DNA of 64,000 nucleotides from an uncultured Flavobacteriaceae bacterium (GCA_934675205.1 CAKUPQ010000004.1:62001-126000); one strand, 5' to 3'. Shown: positions 52,504 through 62,779, counted from the stretch's first letter. Notes: a model not told the origin generated them from the sequence alone. Made by a program: numbers and translations.

Positions 52504-53412
52504 TTACTTTAGGGTAAAACTCTTTGAAGCAACTAATTCGTTTCCGTCAAAGATGTGAACGTGATACAATCCTTTTTCAAAATTATCTCCTTTGAGATTT
52601 TCGGAAACATTCACAGTCGAATTTTTATAATCTACAGTCGAGATAAAACTGTATGTCAGGGTTTGGTCTCCGAAAGCTATGGTCTCTCTATCTCCTAATA
52701 CACTACTTTTCCCATCAATTACCTGTACGTAATAGCTTTTATCTCCTGTTTTGGCAACTTTATTTTCAGCTATGGTAAATTCAACTTTCAGAATATCTGC
52801 TTTTTTGGCTTTATCGGTTGATACTTCTTTCCCTGAATTTTTAACTTTGTAAGCTCCTGTTTTCAGATTCAGAATTGATAATTTTGAAGCCTCATCTACA
52901 ATTTTTGAAAGCTCCTCATTTTGTCCTAAAAGCGTTTGAGCATATTCTCTTTCTTCAAGAAGAATCGTATTAGTGCTGTCAATTACTTGGGTTAATCCCT
53001 CGTTTTGAAATTTCAAAAGCTCGTTTTCTTGTACCAAAGCAGTCATTTTTGTTTCTAATTCCTGATAGCGTTTTCTGTAATTTCCAAGAGAAGCCGAATT
53101 TGCTTTTTCTTTTTTCACTTCTTCTAAAAGACGAACTACTTCTGCACGTTCTGCTTCTAACTCACCTTTAAGATCGGTATTATCAGCAATCGCTTGGTCG
53201 TAGGTAGCTTTCAGAGCTTCCAAGTCTGCAATCACAGCCTCTTTTTCTGAAAGTGTCGTTGTAAGTTCTGTTTGAGTTTCTTTTACATCTCCTGATAATT
53301 TTACGATGTATCCGATAGCTCCTAAAAGTAAAAGTCCTAAAACTATTGCCGCTACTTTTAATCCGTTATTTGAGTTTTCTTTTGCCATTTTGTTTGAGTT
53401 TTCTGTTGTCAT
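52504..53412 (-). CDS. membrane-anchored coiled-coil protein
   Basis: 302 residues. A short cytosolic tail is followed by one TM helix (LKVAAIVLGLLLLGAIGYIV, 18-37). A long coiled coil (about 45-175) with heptads and Glu/Lys-rich sequence follows, then a beta-rich C-terminal domain (about 185-302; LKVEFTIAENKVAKTGDKSYYVQVID ... YHVHIFDGNELVASKSF). I do not recognise a named family, but the design (TM, coiled coil, small beta domain) recurs in Flavobacteriia. It is likely periplasm-facing. An alternative ATG lies eight codons in. Confidence 0.8.
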   Translation of the reverse strand: MTTENSNKMAKENSNNGLKVAAIVLGLLLLGAIGYIVKLSGDVKETQTELTTTLSEKEAVIADLEALKATYDQAIADNTDLKGELEAERAEVVRLLEEVKKEKANSASLGNYRKRYQELETKMTALVQENELLKFQNEGLTQVIDSTNTILLEEREYAQTLLGQNEELSKIVDEASKLSILNLKTGAYKVKNSGKEVSTDKAKKADILKVEFTIAENKVAKTGDKSYYVQVIDGKSSVLGDRETIAFGDQTLTYSFISTVDYKNSTVNVSENLKGDNFEKGLYHVHIFDGNELVASKSFTLK

Positions 53413-53636
53413 TTTTGATTATTGTTTTTTTTTATGTTTAAAAATATTAACAAAACCAATGCCATAGCATTTTTGTGGTTTTTTGAGCTAATTTTACACA
53501 TTCAAAGTGTAGAAATTCCACAACAAAAATAAACAACTCTACAAAAAAAGAAACAATGTTTTAGTTTTTTTTGTGAAATACTTGTAACATTTGCTTTATT
53601 TTATCTACTTATTATAAAAACATAAAAAATCAAATT

Positions 53637-54512
53637 ATGAAACTTAAAATAGGCCAATTATCAAAAACCTACAAAAACGGAGTAAAAGCCCTTGATGATG
53701 TAACTCTCGAAATCGGAACAGGAATGTTCGGACTTTTAGGCCCGAACGGAGCCGGAAAATCAACTTTGATGAGAACGGTTGCCACACTTCAAAAACCTGA
53801 TTCGGGAAGTATTGAATTTGGAGATATTAATGTGCTGAAAGACCAAATGTCTTTACGAAAAGTTTTGGGTTATCTCCCTCAAGAATTTGGGGTTTATCCG
53901 AATATGTCAGCCGAAAGATTATTGAATTATTTTGCAGAACTCAAAGGAATTTCGTCTTCCGAAGACCGAAGAGTAATCATCAAAGAAGTGTTGGAAGTCA
54001 CCAATTTGTGGGACGTTCGCAAAAAAAGCGTAAGTGGTTATTCGGGAGGAATGAAACAACGTTTCGGAATTGCACAATTACTCTTAAACAATCCGAAATT
54101 GATTATTGTTGATGAACCAACTGCAGGACTTGACCCGGCCGAAAGACATCGTTTTCTGAATGTACTTCGAGAAATAGGAACGAATCATACTGTTATTTTT
54201 TCGACTCATATTGTAGATGATGTAAGAGAACTTTGTAATGATTTGGCAATTCTTAACGGAGGAAAAATCCTTTTCAGAGGAACTCCAACCCAAGCAGTAA
54301 GCGAACTCGAAGGGAAAATCTGGAACAGAATTATCGAAAGAGATGAATTAGACCAATTCGAAAGTGAATTTAATATTATTTCGTCAAATTACAATCAGGA
54401 TAATACGCTAAACATTAGAGTTTATAGTGATTCACAACCGAATGAAACATTCACGCTTGCCAAACCACATTTAGAAGATGTGTATTTTGTAACCCTAAAA
54501 AAAGATAAATAA
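53637..54512 (+). CDS. ABC transporter ATP-binding protein
   Basis: 291 residues. Walker A GPNGAGKST (37-45 region), Q-loop in YLPQEFGVYPNMSAERLL, signature SGGMKQRFGIAQ, Walker B LIIVDEPTAGLDP, and H-loop STHIVDDV. The C-terminal 70 residues form a regulatory-like extension. It is followed after 2 bases by the permease-aminopeptidase gene, so one transporter is made from both. Export type of the CcmA/ABC-2 family. Confidence 0.95.
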   Translation: MKLKIGQLSKTYKNGVKALDDVTLEIGTGMFGLLGPNGAGKSTLMRTVATLQKPDSGSIEFGDINVLKDQMSLRKVLGYLPQEFGVYPNMSAERLLNYFAELKGISSSEDRRVIIKEVLEVTNLWDVRKKSVSGYSGGMKQRFGIAQLLLNNPKLIIVDEPTAGLDPAERHRFLNVLREIGTNHTVIFSTHIVDDVRELCNDLAILNGGKILFRGTPTQAVSELEGKIWNRIIERDELDQFESEFNIISSNYNQDNTLNIRVYSDSQPNETFTLAKPHLEDVYFVTLKKDK

Positions 54513-54514
54513 TT

Positions 54515-57500
54515 ATGCTCTCAACCATATTTTCATTCGAGTTTAAAAGATGGTTCAGGAACTGGTCTTTTTACATTTATTGTGCAGTTTTCTTTGTCTT
54601 TTCATTTTTTTTGATGGCAGGAGCTGTTGGTTATTTTGATGCATTTACCGTAACCACATCATCAAACACGATTGCGAATTCTCCGTTGGCAATCAACTCA
54701 ATGATTTCGGGAATATCGCAATTGGTTTATTTTATTGTCCCGACCATTATCGGAGCTACGGTTTATAGGGATTTCAAGTACAATACACATACGGTTTTGT
54801 TTTCGTATCCGTTTAGCAAGTTAGATTATTTGCTCGGAAAATTTTTGAGCGGATTAGCCATTACGGTTATCATTACGTTTTCTATCGGAATCGGATTTTT
54901 GGTTGCTAATATTCTTCCTTTCGGAAACCCCGATTTGATTGGTCCTATCAGTCTTTGGTCTTATTTTCAGGCTTATGTATTGTTTGTGATTCCGAATATT
55001 ATTTTGGCAGGAGTTATCATTTTTGCTTTGGTTACTCTGACACGAAATGTTTATATCGGATTTATATTCGTGATAATGCTGTTTTTAGTTCAATCTTTGA
55101 TTGGTTATCTTACCAACGATATGGAGAACAAATATGTTGCTTCTTTGGTTGAACCTTTCGGGAGTGAAGCTCTTGAATATGTTACCAAATATTGGACAAT
55201 AGACGAACAAAACACACAAAACATCCCGTTTTCCGGGGTGATTTTGTACAACCGACTGATTTGGCTCGGAGTTTCTGTACTGATTTTTATCGGATTGTAT
55301 TTTGCGTTTTCGTTTTCGCATTCTCCTCTTACTATCGGAAAAAAGAAAAAAACGGAACGAGTTGTCAAAAACAATTTCGGAAGTATCATCAAAATCAACT
55401 TACCGAAAGTAGCTCACAATTATTCGTTTTCTCAAAACCTTAAAACAGCTTGGAGGTTGTCTAATTTTGAGTTTAAATCCATTACGAAAAACTGGGTTTT
55501 TATTTCGGTAATGGCTATTCTGATGTTGTTTGTGCTTATCACAGGACTTACTTTAGGACAGGAAATTTACGGAACTCCGACTTATCCGGTTACTTGGAAA
55601 GTGATTCAGGCTGTTGGAGGACAATTTGAGTTTTTTAGCAAAATTCTGATTTATCTCTTTGCAGGAGTTCTCGTGCAACAAGCCTCGACAAGCAGAATGA
55701 ATTTGTTGGTTGATTCAACTCCGATTCCGAATTGGAGTTTGTTGTTGTCAAAATTCATCGCACTTGTAAAAATGTGTTTGGTTATTTCTGTAATCGGAAT
55801 TATTTCGTGTGTTTTGGTTCAGATATATCACGGATTTTACGATTTTGACTTCGGACAATACTTCAAAGAATTTTTCGGTTTTTCGTTAGTGATTTCTATC
55901 ATTCTGATATTTTTTGCTTTATTTGTTCAGTCGTTATTTAAGAATTATTTGATAGGATTTTTCGTAATTCTTGTTGTTTTACTCGCTTGGAATTCCCTCG
56001 GATTTATTGGAGTTGAACAACCTATTTATTTCTTTAATTCAGGTTCGGGATATAGTTATTCGGATATGAACGGATTCGGAAATATCAATAAATTCATTGC
56101 TTTTAAAACCTATTGGATGGTATTCGGATTTGTTTTGTTCGGACTTACACTTTTGCTTTGGAGAAGAGGAATTTTGTCAGGAGCAAAAGAAAGAATCACA
56201 ACGGCTTTCAAGCGATTTAAAGCTCCGATTGCTGTTCCGTTGTTGTTATCTTTGGTTGCTTTTTTGACATTGGGATATACAATTTATCGTGAAAACAACA
56301 TCAAAGAAACCTATTATTCTGCTAAAGAAAGAGAATTACAACAGGTTGATTTTGAAAAGAATTACAAAAAATTCAAACATTACCAGCAACCGAGAATCAT
56401 AGATTCATATGTAGAAATGGAGCTTTATCCGAAAGAGCAAAATTATAAAGCAACGGTTAAATATCTGATGGTAAACAAATCGGATTCTCCTATTGATTCG
56501 CTTTTCATTAATTATAGCAAAAACCTAAAAGAAATGACTTTTAGTATTCCGAATCAAATGGTTTTGAACGATACGATAATGGAATTTAAGATTTTCCGTT
56601 TAGAAAAAGCCTTACAACCCAAAGATACTTTGGAGGTAAATTTCACGGTTCAAAACAGAGAAAATACATTTCTTACGACCCGTTCTCCTGTTATCGAAAA
56701 CGGAACGTTTATCAATAACTTTATGTTCCCAAGTTTTGGATATAATGACGGATATGAACTTTATGACAATGATATTCGCAAAAAATACGGATTGCCTGAC
56801 AAAGAACGAATGGCAGAACCAACCGATTCTCTGGCTTTGAAAAATACGTATATTTCGAGTGAGGCAGATTGGATTACTTTTGAAACAATTGTAAGCACTT
56901 CTGATGACCAAATTGCAATTGCTCCGGGTTATCTTCAAAGGAAATGGACCGAAAACGGACGTACGTTTTTCCATTACAAAATGGACAGACCAATGCTTAA
57001 TTTTTATGCTTTTAATTCGGGAAGATATGAGGTAAAACGGGATAAGTGGAACGATGTAAACCTCGAAATCTACTACCACAAAGGACACGAATATAATTTG
57101 GACGGAATGATGGATGCCTTAAAGCGTTCGTTGGATTATTATACAGAAAATTTTAGTCCGTATCAACACAAACAAGCTCGGATTATTGAATTTCCGAGAA
57201 CTCAAGGTTCGTTTGCACAGGCTTTTGCCAATACGATTCCGTTTTCGGAAGGAGTTGGATTTATTGCAAAAGTAGATGCAAAACCCAATGCGGTTGATTA
57301 TCCGTTTTCGATTACTTCACACGAAATGGCACATCAATGGTGGGCTCATCAGGTAATCGGAGCAAACGTAAAAGGAGCAACGCTTATGTCCGAAAGTTTG
57401 TCAGAATACAGTTCGCTTAAAGTGTTGGAGCACAAATACGGAAAACCTCAAATGCGAAGATTTCTCAAAGATGCTTTAGACAAATATCTCCAAGGAAGAA

Positions 57501-58153
57501 CTTTTGAATGGAAAGAGGAAAATCCGTTGATGTATAACGAAAATCAACAATATATCCACTACAACAAAGGTTCGCTTGTGATGTATGCTTTGAGTGATTA
57601 TATCGGAGAAAAAAACCTTAACAATGCTTTGAGTGAGTATATTGATTCGGTTGCTTATCAGGAAGCTCCTTATACCACTTCGATTGAATTTGTCGAGTTT
57701 ATGGACAGAGCAACTCCCGACAGCCTGAAATATCTGATTGAAGATATGTTCCGAACCATTACTTTGTATGACAATAAAGTGAACAAAGCCTCTTACAAAA
57801 GGTTAGATAACGGAAAATATCAGGTTGATTTTGAGGTGTATGTTTCTAAATATCGTTCGGAAAAGAAAGGTTCAAAAATCTATACGGACGAAAACGGAAA
57901 AACACTTACGTTAGACATCGGAAAGAAAAAACCGATTGAATCGTATCCGCTAAACGATTATATCGAAATCGGAATTTTCGCAAAACCAGACGATAACGAA
58001 GAACAAAAAGAACTATATCTGAAAAAGGTAAAAATCAATAAAATTGACAATACCTATTCGATTATTGTCGATGAATTGCCTTATGAAGTCGGAATCGACC
58101 CATACAACAAACTCATTGACACAAAATCAGATGATAATCGGATGAAGATGTGA
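54515..58153 (+). CDS. ABC-2 permease fused to M1 family aminopeptidase
   Basis: 1212 residues. Two ABC-2-type permease halves occupy residues about 1-270 and 320-620 (each with six hydrophobic segments). After the TM helix near 575-595 (FKAPIAVPLLLSLVAFLTLGYTIY), the periplasmic part (about 600-1212) is an M1 zinc peptidase. The zinc site is HEMAHQ (His936, Glu937, His940), with the third ligand Glu960 in LMSESLSEY, 19 residues after His940 (one more than the classical 18). A fused permease-peptidase is known in Bacteroidota and Proteobacteria; it may degrade and export, or process, peptides at the membrane. It is coupled to the ATPase gene. Confidence 0.93.
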   Translation: MLSTIFSFEFKRWFRNWSFYIYCAVFFVFSFFLMAGAVGYFDAFTVTTSSNTIANSPLAINSMISGISQLVYFIVPTIIGATVYRDFKYNTHTVLFSYPFSKLDYLLGKFLSGLAITVIITFSIGIGFLVANILPFGNPDLIGPISLWSYFQAYVLFVIPNIILAGVIIFALVTLTRNVYIGFIFVIMLFLVQSLIGYLTNDMENKYVASLVEPFGSEALEYVTKYWTIDEQNTQNIPFSGVILYNRLIWLGVSVLIFIGLYFAFSFSHSPLTIGKKKKTERVVKNNFGSIIKINLPKVAHNYSFSQNLKTAWRLSNFEFKSITKNWVFISVMAILMLFVLITGLTLGQEIYGTPTYPVTWKVIQAVGGQFEFFSKILIYLFAGVLVQQASTSRMNLLVDSTPIPNWSLLLSKFIALVKMCLVISVIGIISCVLVQIYHGFYDFDFGQYFKEFFGFSLVISIILIFFALFVQSLFKNYLIGFFVILVVLLAWNSLGFIGVEQPIYFFNSGSGYSYSDMNGFGNINKFIAFKTYWMVFGFVLFGLTLLLWRRGILSGAKERITTAFKRFKAPIAVPLLLSLVAFLTLGYTIYRENNIKETYYSAKERELQQVDFEKNYKKFKHYQQPRIIDSYVEMELYPKEQNYKATVKYLMVNKSDSPIDSLFINYSKNLKEMTFSIPNQMVLNDTIMEFKIFRLEKALQPKDTLEVNFTVQNRENTFLTTRSPVIENGTFINNFMFPSFGYNDGYELYDNDIRKKYGLPDKERMAEPTDSLALKNTYISSEADWITFETIVSTSDDQIAIAPGYLQRKWTENGRTFFHYKMDRPMLNFYAFNSGRYEVKRDKWNDVNLEIYYHKGHEYNLDGMMDALKRSLDYYTENFSPYQHKQARIIEFPRTQGSFAQAFANTIPFSEGVGFIAKVDAKPNAVDYPFSITSHEMAHQWWAHQVIGANVKGATLMSESLSEYSSLKVLEHKYGKPQMRRFLKDALDKYLQGRTFEWKEENPLMYNENQQYIHYNKGSLVMYALSDYIGEKNLNNALSEYIDSVAYQEAPYTTSIEFVEFMDRATPDSLKYLIEDMFRTITLYDNKVNKASYKRLDNGKYQVDFEVYVSKYRSEKKGSKIYTDENGKTLTLDIGKKKPIESYPLNDYIEIGIFAKPDDNEEQKELYLKKVKINKIDNTYSIIVDELPYEVGIDPYNKLIDTKSDDNRMKM

Positions 58154-58170
58154 TTTCAAAAAAAGCATAA

Positions 58171-58212
58171 AAAACCTCGAAAACATAATGTTTTCGAGGT
58201 TTTTTTTTTTAA
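58171..58212. terminator. strong bidirectional terminator
   Basis: AAAACCTCGAAAAC (58171-58184) with GTTTTCGAGGTTTT (58190-58203), a perfect 14-bp stem; T run to the right and A run to the left. It serves the transporter and, from the other side, the nrdJ gene that ends 23 bases away. Confidence 0.92.
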
Positions 58213-58225
58213 AAAATCAAAATAA

Positions 58226-60781
58226 TCAACCACACTTCGAAGAACCACAATCTTTACAAGTCAAGCAACCCTCTTGGTACATCAGGTTGGTCGAATCACA
58301 ATTGGAGCATTTTCCTTTAGCGTGAGTTCCGTCCGGGACGTAGCGTTTCAAGGCTCTTGCTACTCCGTTTTTCCACGTATTGATCGATTCGTTGTCTAAT
58401 TGCAAACTATTGATAAGTTCTACTACATTTTCGATTTCCATTCCGTGACGTAATGTTCCCGAAATCATTTTGGCATAATTCCAAAATTCAGGGTTAAAGC
58501 GGTATGAAAGTCCTTCGATAGTGGTTTTGTACCCTCTTTGGTTGGCATATTGAAAATCATATCTGGAATTTCCTTTTTCATCTTTATTTTTGATGATAAA
58601 TCCGTCTTCAACCCAACGAGGCAACAAGATTCCGTCTTCGTCATCTGCTAATCCTGTAAAAATTTCGTACGGTTTATCTTCTATTTTTCCGATAAAAGCA
58701 ATCCATTTTTCTTTATTATTTTGAAAACGAACCACATCAGCCTCCAAAGTTTGCGGACGTTTAGTTGGGAAAACCAATTTGTAATCCACCTCAATATCTT
58801 TGGCTTCTTTCTTTTCTTCAGCCGAAATCAAAACTCCCGAACGTGAGCCATCACGATAAACCGTAACTCCTTTACAACCTTCTTCCCAAGCGGTCATATA
58901 CAATTTATCAACCAATTCTTCGGTTGCCTCATTCGGAATGTTAATCGTAACCGAAATCGAGTGATCCACCCATTTTTGGATAGCTCCCTGCATTTTTACT
59001 TTGCTCAACCAATCTACATCGTTGGAAGTTGCTTTGTAATAAGGTGATTTTTCAATCAATTCGTTGATTTCGTCTTGCGAATAATTTTTGGTCGTGTCGA
59101 TGCTGTTTACCTCCATCCACTGTTTGAATTTATGGTGAAATACTACGTATTCTTCCCAAGAATCCCCCACTTCATCGACAAAATCCACACGAACGCCTTT
59201 ATCATTCGGGTTTACTTTTCTTCTACGCTTATACACAGGCATAAAAACAGGTTCGATTCCCGAAGTAGTTTGGCTCATAAGTGAAGTACTTCCTGTCGGA
59301 GCAATGGTAAGTAGAGCAATATTTCTACGTCCGTATTCCTGCATATCGTTGAACAAAGCGGGGTCTGCTTCTTTGATACGCATCATAAACGGATTGTTTT
59401 CTTCCCGTTTTGCATCATAAATTCCGAAAGCTCCTCTTTCTTTTGCCATTTCAACAGACGAACGGTAAGCAGCCAAGGCTAATGTTTTATGGATTTTTAC
59501 AGAAAAATCGTTTCCATCTTCGCTTCCGTAACGGATTCCCAAAGCTGCCAACATATCTCCTTCGGCAGTGATTCCCACTCCTGTTCTACGTCCTTCTTCG
59601 GCTTTTTTACGAATTTCTAACCAAAGATTTTGCTCCACTCTTTTAGTTTCGATATCTTCGGGGTCTGCCTCGATTTTAGCAATGATAACATCAACTTTTT
59701 CGAGTTCCAAATCAATAATATCGTCCATCATTCGTTGAGCATAAGCCACGTGTTTTTTGAACAGTTCAAAATCGAAATAAGCCTCTTTGGTAAACGGATT
59801 TACCACATACGAAAACAAATTAATGGCCAACAAACGACACGAATCATAAGCACAAAGCGGAATTTCCCCACACGGATTGGTCGAAAGCGTTTTATATCCT
59901 AAATCTGCATAACAATCAGGTAGGGATTCTCTAATTATGGTATCCCAAAACAGAATTCCCGGTTCAGCCGATTTCCAAGCGTTGTGAACGATTTTTTTCC
60001 ATAGTTCATTAGCATTGGTTTCTTGAGTAAATTTCGGATTTTGGCTAAAAATAGGATATTTTTGAGTGTAGGATTGGTTATTTTTGACAGCTTTCATAAA
60101 CGCATCGTCAATGCGAACGGAAACGTTTGCTCCGGTAATTTTCCCTTGTTCTAATTTTGCATCAATAAAATCTTCTGCATCAGGGTGGTTGATAGAAACC
60201 GAAAGCATAAGTGCTCCTCTACGTCCGTCCTGAGCTACTTCACGGGTTGAATTAGAAAAACGCTCCATAAACGGAACTAATCCTGTTGAAGTCAAAGCGG
60301 AATTTTTGACCGGAGAACTTTTCGGACGGATATGCGACAAATCGTGTCCTACTCCTCCTCTGCGTTTCATCAGTTGCACTTGCTCTTGGTCGGTTTTCAT
60401 AATTCCTCCATACGAATCGCTTTCTCCTTTGTTTCCGATTACGAAACAGTTGGACAAAGAGGCAATCTGAAACGGATTCCCGATTCCTGTCATCGGACTT
60501 CCTTGAGGAATAATATACGTGAAATCTTTAATCAAATCATAAACCTCTTGTTCCGACATCGGGTTTTTGTATTTCGATTCTATTCGTGCAATTTCCGATG
60601 CAATTCTGTGGTGCATATCCTTGGGAGATTTTTCGTAAATATTCCCTTCGGAATCTTTAAGAGCATATTTATTCAACCAAACTCTTGCTGCTAAATCATC
60701 GCCTTTGAAGTACTTTAACGACTCCTGAAAAGCTTCTTCATTCGTAAAAACCTTTCTTTTCTGTTCAACTATTGTCCCCAT
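58226..60781 (-). CDS. nrdJ: adenosylcobalamin-dependent ribonucleotide reductase (class II)
   Basis: 851 residues from MGTIVEQKRKVFTNEEAF. An ATG 22 codons upstream is rejected because the extra residues are hydrophobic and fall in the promoter region. Class II RNR core: SLSNCFVIGNKGESDSYGG, RRGGVGHDLSHIRPKSSPVKNS, STNPCGEIPLCAYDSCRLLAINLFSY (active-site Cys), IAPTGSTSLMSQTTSGIEP, and the C-terminal TSCPD-like zinc domain CSNCDSTNLMYQEGCLTCKDC. It makes dNDPs with B12 as radical generator, independent of oxygen. No cobalamin riboswitch was seen in front of it. Confidence 0.95.
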   Translation of the reverse strand: MGTIVEQKRKVFTNEEAFQESLKYFKGDDLAARVWLNKYALKDSEGNIYEKSPKDMHHRIASEIARIESKYKNPMSEQEVYDLIKDFTYIIPQGSPMTGIGNPFQIASLSNCFVIGNKGESDSYGGIMKTDQEQVQLMKRRGGVGHDLSHIRPKSSPVKNSALTSTGLVPFMERFSNSTREVAQDGRRGALMLSVSINHPDAEDFIDAKLEQGKITGANVSVRIDDAFMKAVKNNQSYTQKYPIFSQNPKFTQETNANELWKKIVHNAWKSAEPGILFWDTIIRESLPDCYADLGYKTLSTNPCGEIPLCAYDSCRLLAINLFSYVVNPFTKEAYFDFELFKKHVAYAQRMMDDIIDLELEKVDVIIAKIEADPEDIETKRVEQNLWLEIRKKAEEGRRTGVGITAEGDMLAALGIRYGSEDGNDFSVKIHKTLALAAYRSSVEMAKERGAFGIYDAKREENNPFMMRIKEADPALFNDMQEYGRRNIALLTIAPTGSTSLMSQTTSGIEPVFMPVYKRRRKVNPNDKGVRVDFVDEVGDSWEEYVVFHHKFKQWMEVNSIDTTKNYSQDEINELIEKSPYYKATSNDVDWLSKVKMQGAIQKWVDHSISVTINIPNEATEELVDKLYMTAWEEGCKGVTVYRDGSRSGVLISAEEKKEAKDIEVDYKLVFPTKRPQTLEADVVRFQNNKEKWIAFIGKIEDKPYEIFTGLADDEDGILLPRWVEDGFIIKNKDEKGNSRYDFQYANQRGYKTTIEGLSYRFNPEFWNYAKMISGTLRHGMEIENVVELINSLQLDNESINTWKNGVARALKRYVPDGTHAKGKCSNCDSTNLMYQEGCLTCKDCGSSKCG

Positions 60782-61104
60782 ATATTGTAAATTTATGTTG
60801 CAAAAATTTTCTTTACAAATGTAAAAAAATATAATTACAAAAAACACTTAATTAAAAATGTTTGCAAATATCTTTATTTAAAATATTGATTTACTTTACT
60901 TTACATTTTTCAGAACTTCAAAATGTTTACAACTTATTATTTTTTGTTGAAAACAAATACAATTAGTAATATTAAATATTTTTGTTTTACAGACGTGTAA
61001 AAACACTGTTTATTCCACTAAAAACAACCCTTACGAAAGTTTAAAAACAAAGTTTTCTGAAATACGATAAAATTTAATTACTTTTAGAGCCTGTTTAAAT
61101 TTTT
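60782..61104. other. AT-rich intergenic region with nrdJ promoter
   Basis: 323 bases between divergent genes, without a gene. The minus-strand TACATTTG (60823-60816) is a good -7 for nrdJ; the -33 is ambiguous. TTTACATTTTTC and TTTACAACTTATT repeat a TTTACA motif several times (60896, 60903, 60932), function unknown. No NrdR box or B12 box was recognised. A TACTTTTA lies near 61080 before the kinase gene. Confidence 0.5.
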
Positions 61105-62244
61105 ATGATGTTTTCCGAAAAGCGAAATAACCTCAAATGGTTTCTGATATTTGTTTCGTTCCTGATAGTCACTTTGATTATCTGGAATACCTATCAGTTT
61201 TTCCAAAAAGTAAAAGAAGAAGAACGTGTAAAAATGGAACTTTGGGCTGAAGCCCATAAAACATTAAACTCCTCTGAATTAAATGCGGATTTACCGTTGG
61301 TTTTGGAGATTACTTCAAAAAACACAACCATTCCTTTGATTCTGACAGACAAAGACAATAATATTATCAATAACAACAATATTGATGAAGAAGACTTTAA
61401 TAAAAATTCAAAGCGACTTTTGGAAAAATTCAAAAGCCAAAACGACCCGATTGTTATCGAATACGATACAGGAAAATACCAATATCTGTACTACGGAAAT
61501 TCGCCTTTACTGACAAAGCTCACCTATTATCCGTTTGCACTTTTGCTGATAATATTTTTGTTTTTGGCTCTGATTGCGAGTTATTTCCGAACCAATAAAA
61601 TGTCCGCTCAAAATAAACTTTGGGCAGGAATGGCAAAAGAAACAGCACATCAAATCGGAACTCCTCTTTCGTCCCTTCTGGGTTGGATTGAAATTATGAA
61701 AGCCGACAATGTCGATGAACAAACCGTAACCGAAGTCGAAAAAGACGTAAACCGACTGCAAACCATCGCTGACCGTTTCTCAAAAATCGGGTCTGAACCT
61801 GCTCTCGAAGAAGCCGATGTTGTCGAGCTTACCAAAAATTCGTACGAATACCTGAAATCTCGTTTTTCTAACCAAGTTGAGTTCGGTATTTCTACTCCCG
61901 ATTATCCGATTTATCTGATGTTAAACCCTATCTTACATAGCTGGACAATCGAAAACCTCATCAAAAACGCAGTCGATGCAATGAAAGGAAAGGGAAAAAT
62001 CTACGTATCGGTTGAAGATGACTCAACATTCGTCAAAATAAAAATAGAAGATACCGGAAAAGGAATTCCGAAAAGCGAATTTAAAAAAATATTTGAACCC
62101 GGATTTACTACTAAAAAACGTGGCTGGGGATTAGGGCTTTCCCTCACAAAACGAATCGTAGAAGAATACCACAACGGAAAAATAAAAGTCCTCGAATCAG
62201 AAATCGGAAAAGGAACTACAATGCAGGTTTCGTTTAAGCGATAG
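61105..62244 (+). CDS. membrane sensor histidine kinase (orphan)
   Basis: 379 residues. TM1 at about 11-30 and TM2 at about 141-162 flank a small periplasmic domain rich in Asn/Lys. HisKA-type box AKETAHQIGTPLSSLLGWIE (phospho-acceptor His near 182), N-box ENLIKNAVDAM, G1 EDTGKGIPKSEF, and G2 WGLGLSLTKRIVEEYH. No response-regulator gene is adjacent. It may work with a regulator encoded elsewhere. Confidence 0.92.
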   Translation: MMFSEKRNNLKWFLIFVSFLIVTLIIWNTYQFFQKVKEEERVKMELWAEAHKTLNSSELNADLPLVLEITSKNTTIPLILTDKDNNIINNNNIDEEDFNKNSKRLLEKFKSQNDPIVIEYDTGKYQYLYYGNSPLLTKLTYYPFALLLIIFLFLALIASYFRTNKMSAQNKLWAGMAKETAHQIGTPLSSLLGWIEIMKADNVDEQTVTEVEKDVNRLQTIADRFSKIGSEPALEEADVVELTKNSYEYLKSRFSNQVEFGISTPDYPIYLMLNPILHSWTIENLIKNAVDAMKGKGKIYVSVEDDSTFVKIKIEDTGKGIPKSEFKKIFEPGFTTKKRGWGLGLSLTKRIVEEYHNGKIKVLESEIGKGTTMQVSFKR

Positions 62245-62256
62245 ACTAAAAAAGCT

Positions 62257-62324
62257 CCCGCAGATTTCACAGATTTTCGCAGAAAATTAGAGAAAAATCA
62301 GCGAGAATTTGCGAAATCTGCGGG
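62257..62324. repeat. 68-bp inverted-repeat element
   Basis: CCCGCAGATTTC (62257-62268) pairs exactly with GAAATCTGCGGG (62313-62324). Its interior carries further similar GCAGAAAATT/AATTTGCG sequence. It stands between the convergent kinase and yidD genes. It resembles, in build, the CACGGATTAAA repeat at 11623. Confidence 0.6.
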
Positions 62325-62331
62325 AAAATAT

Positions 62332-62583
62332 TTAAGGAACAGGGTCGTAACCACTTCCTCCCCAAGGATTACAACTTACAATTCTTTTTATGGCTAACCA
62401 ACTTCCTTTGAGAAGTCCGTGTTTTTTTAGAGCCTCTAAAGAATAATGCGAACAAGTCGGACTATATCGGCAAGTGGCAGGTGTCAAAGGCGAAATCACA
62501 ACCTGGTAAAAACGAATCAACATCACAAAAGGAAAGATTAAAATTCCCTTTAATGTTAGTTTATGATTGTGATTGTTGCACAT
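62332..62583 (-). CDS. yidD: membrane protein insertion efficiency factor YidD
   Basis: 83 residues. The family core is [31 protein letters not shown]...[13 protein letters not shown], with the three conserved cysteines. The N-terminal hydrophobic region is amphipathic. It helps YidC/Sec insert inner-membrane proteins. It lies 1 base after the next small gene. Confidence 0.95.
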   Translation of the reverse strand: MCNNHNHKLTLKGILIFPFVMLIRFYQVVISPLTPATCRYSPTCSHYSLEALKKHGLLKGSWLAIKRIVSCNPWGGSGYDPVP

Positions 62584-62584
62584 T

Positions 62585-62779
62585 TTACAGGCTTTTAGTT
62601 GTAAGTTTTACAGAAACAAAAGTAAGCACAAAAACCAAAACAGCAACAACAAAAAAGTTTCGGAAATCGTGTTTATGGGTTTGTTCTTTTTCTAAATCAG
62701 TTCTCCCGAAACGGACAAACAACCACCACAAAAAACCTCCTAAATTAAAAATCCAGTCGTATCGGTGTTGGTATTTCAT
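62585..62779 (-). CDS. small membrane protein, 64 aa
   Basis: [26 protein letters not shown], then a charged HKHDFRN stretch and a TM helix [14 protein letters not shown]. It is coupled to yidD (1 base between stop and start). No family recognised; the linkage suggests a membrane-insertion or local partner role, but that is inference. Confidence 0.65.
   Translation of the reverse strand: MKYQHRYDWIFNLGGFLWWLFVRFGRTDLEKEQTHKHDFRNFFVVAVLVFVLTFVSVKLTTKSL

Noticed and set aside
60782..61104. Cobalamin riboswitch or NrdR box in front of the B12-dependent reductase
   Set aside because: I looked for a B12-box-like GCCACTG and for paired NrdR boxes and saw neither in this AT-rich region.
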